Of a DNA stretch of 64,000 nt, positions 63,956 through 64,000 are shown piece by piece. The number at the start of each line of letters is the position of its first letter. Within the stretch, counting starts at the first letter, position 1. Origin of the DNA: Arion vulgaris (taxonomy: Eukaryota; Mollusca; Gastropoda; Stylommatophora; Arionidae); the NCBI GenBank assembly GCA_020796225.1, contig CM036762.1:56507740-56571739 (forward strand), read 5' to 3'. Under the pieces are notes generated by a model that saw only the letters and a list, made by a program, of their open reading frames with translations, had not been told where the DNA came from and did no database searches. A program made the translations under genes and the position numbers.

Positions 63956-64000
63956 TCATTGAATTTCTAGCTGGATTACTTCCAGTATGTTGGTCTACAA

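Overview
This window is nuclear DNA from an animal, most likely a marine invertebrate and plausibly a mollusc (gastropod-like). That is inferred from the mix of non-LTR retrotransposon tails, RNase H-bearing LINE relics, tRNA-derived SINEs, Penelope-like elements and very abundant minisatellites. It is AT-rich. I see no prokaryotic features (operons, Shine-Dalgarno sites, CRISPR) and no convincing host protein-coding gene. It reads as an intergenic or intronic repeat landscape: dead or truncated mobile elements, tandem arrays, and short stretches of unassigned sequence.

Layout. 1-4 kb: SINE-C copies and fragments of several LINE families. 4.2-7.5 kb: the most complete LINE, with an endonuclease tail, reverse transcriptase and C-terminal tail, frameshifted and split by a ~1 kb AT-rich insertion. 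7.7-10.6 kb: a 28-bp minisatellite interrupted by a Penelope-type terminal sequence, a hAT-type MITE with 8-bp TSD and a foldback element. 10.7-16.4 kb: RNase H/LINE tails and SINEs. 16.85-19.8 kb: an RNase H-type LINE (minus strand) split by a 1.76-kb Penelope-like element with inverted terminal repeats and by a SINE. 20.2-24.0 kb: four minisatellite arrays. 25-28.6 kb: SINEs, a hAT-like element carrying a LINE tail, and a 21-bp array. 28.6-41.5 kb: nested SINE/LINE insertions with clear target-site duplications (TSDs) and six more arrays. 42.9-45.7 kb: a 51-bp satellite, followed to about 49.3 kb by sequence that looks like a base-by-base blend of the satellite with its own flanks. 50-64 kb: further LINE tails, a mariner transposase relic, two TTAA-flanked MITEs and five arrays.

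Two themes stand out. First, many insertions are nested, and TSDs of 8-13 bp allow the empty target to be read. Second, several tandem arrays are made from recognisable ends of mobile elements (a SINE tRNA head, LINE 3' ends, the start of a dispersed repeat), so element termini appear to seed minisatellites here.

Family labels (R1-R9, SINE-A to SINE-D, repeat E) are working names used only in this annotation. Clade assignments are based on motifs and were not searched against any database.
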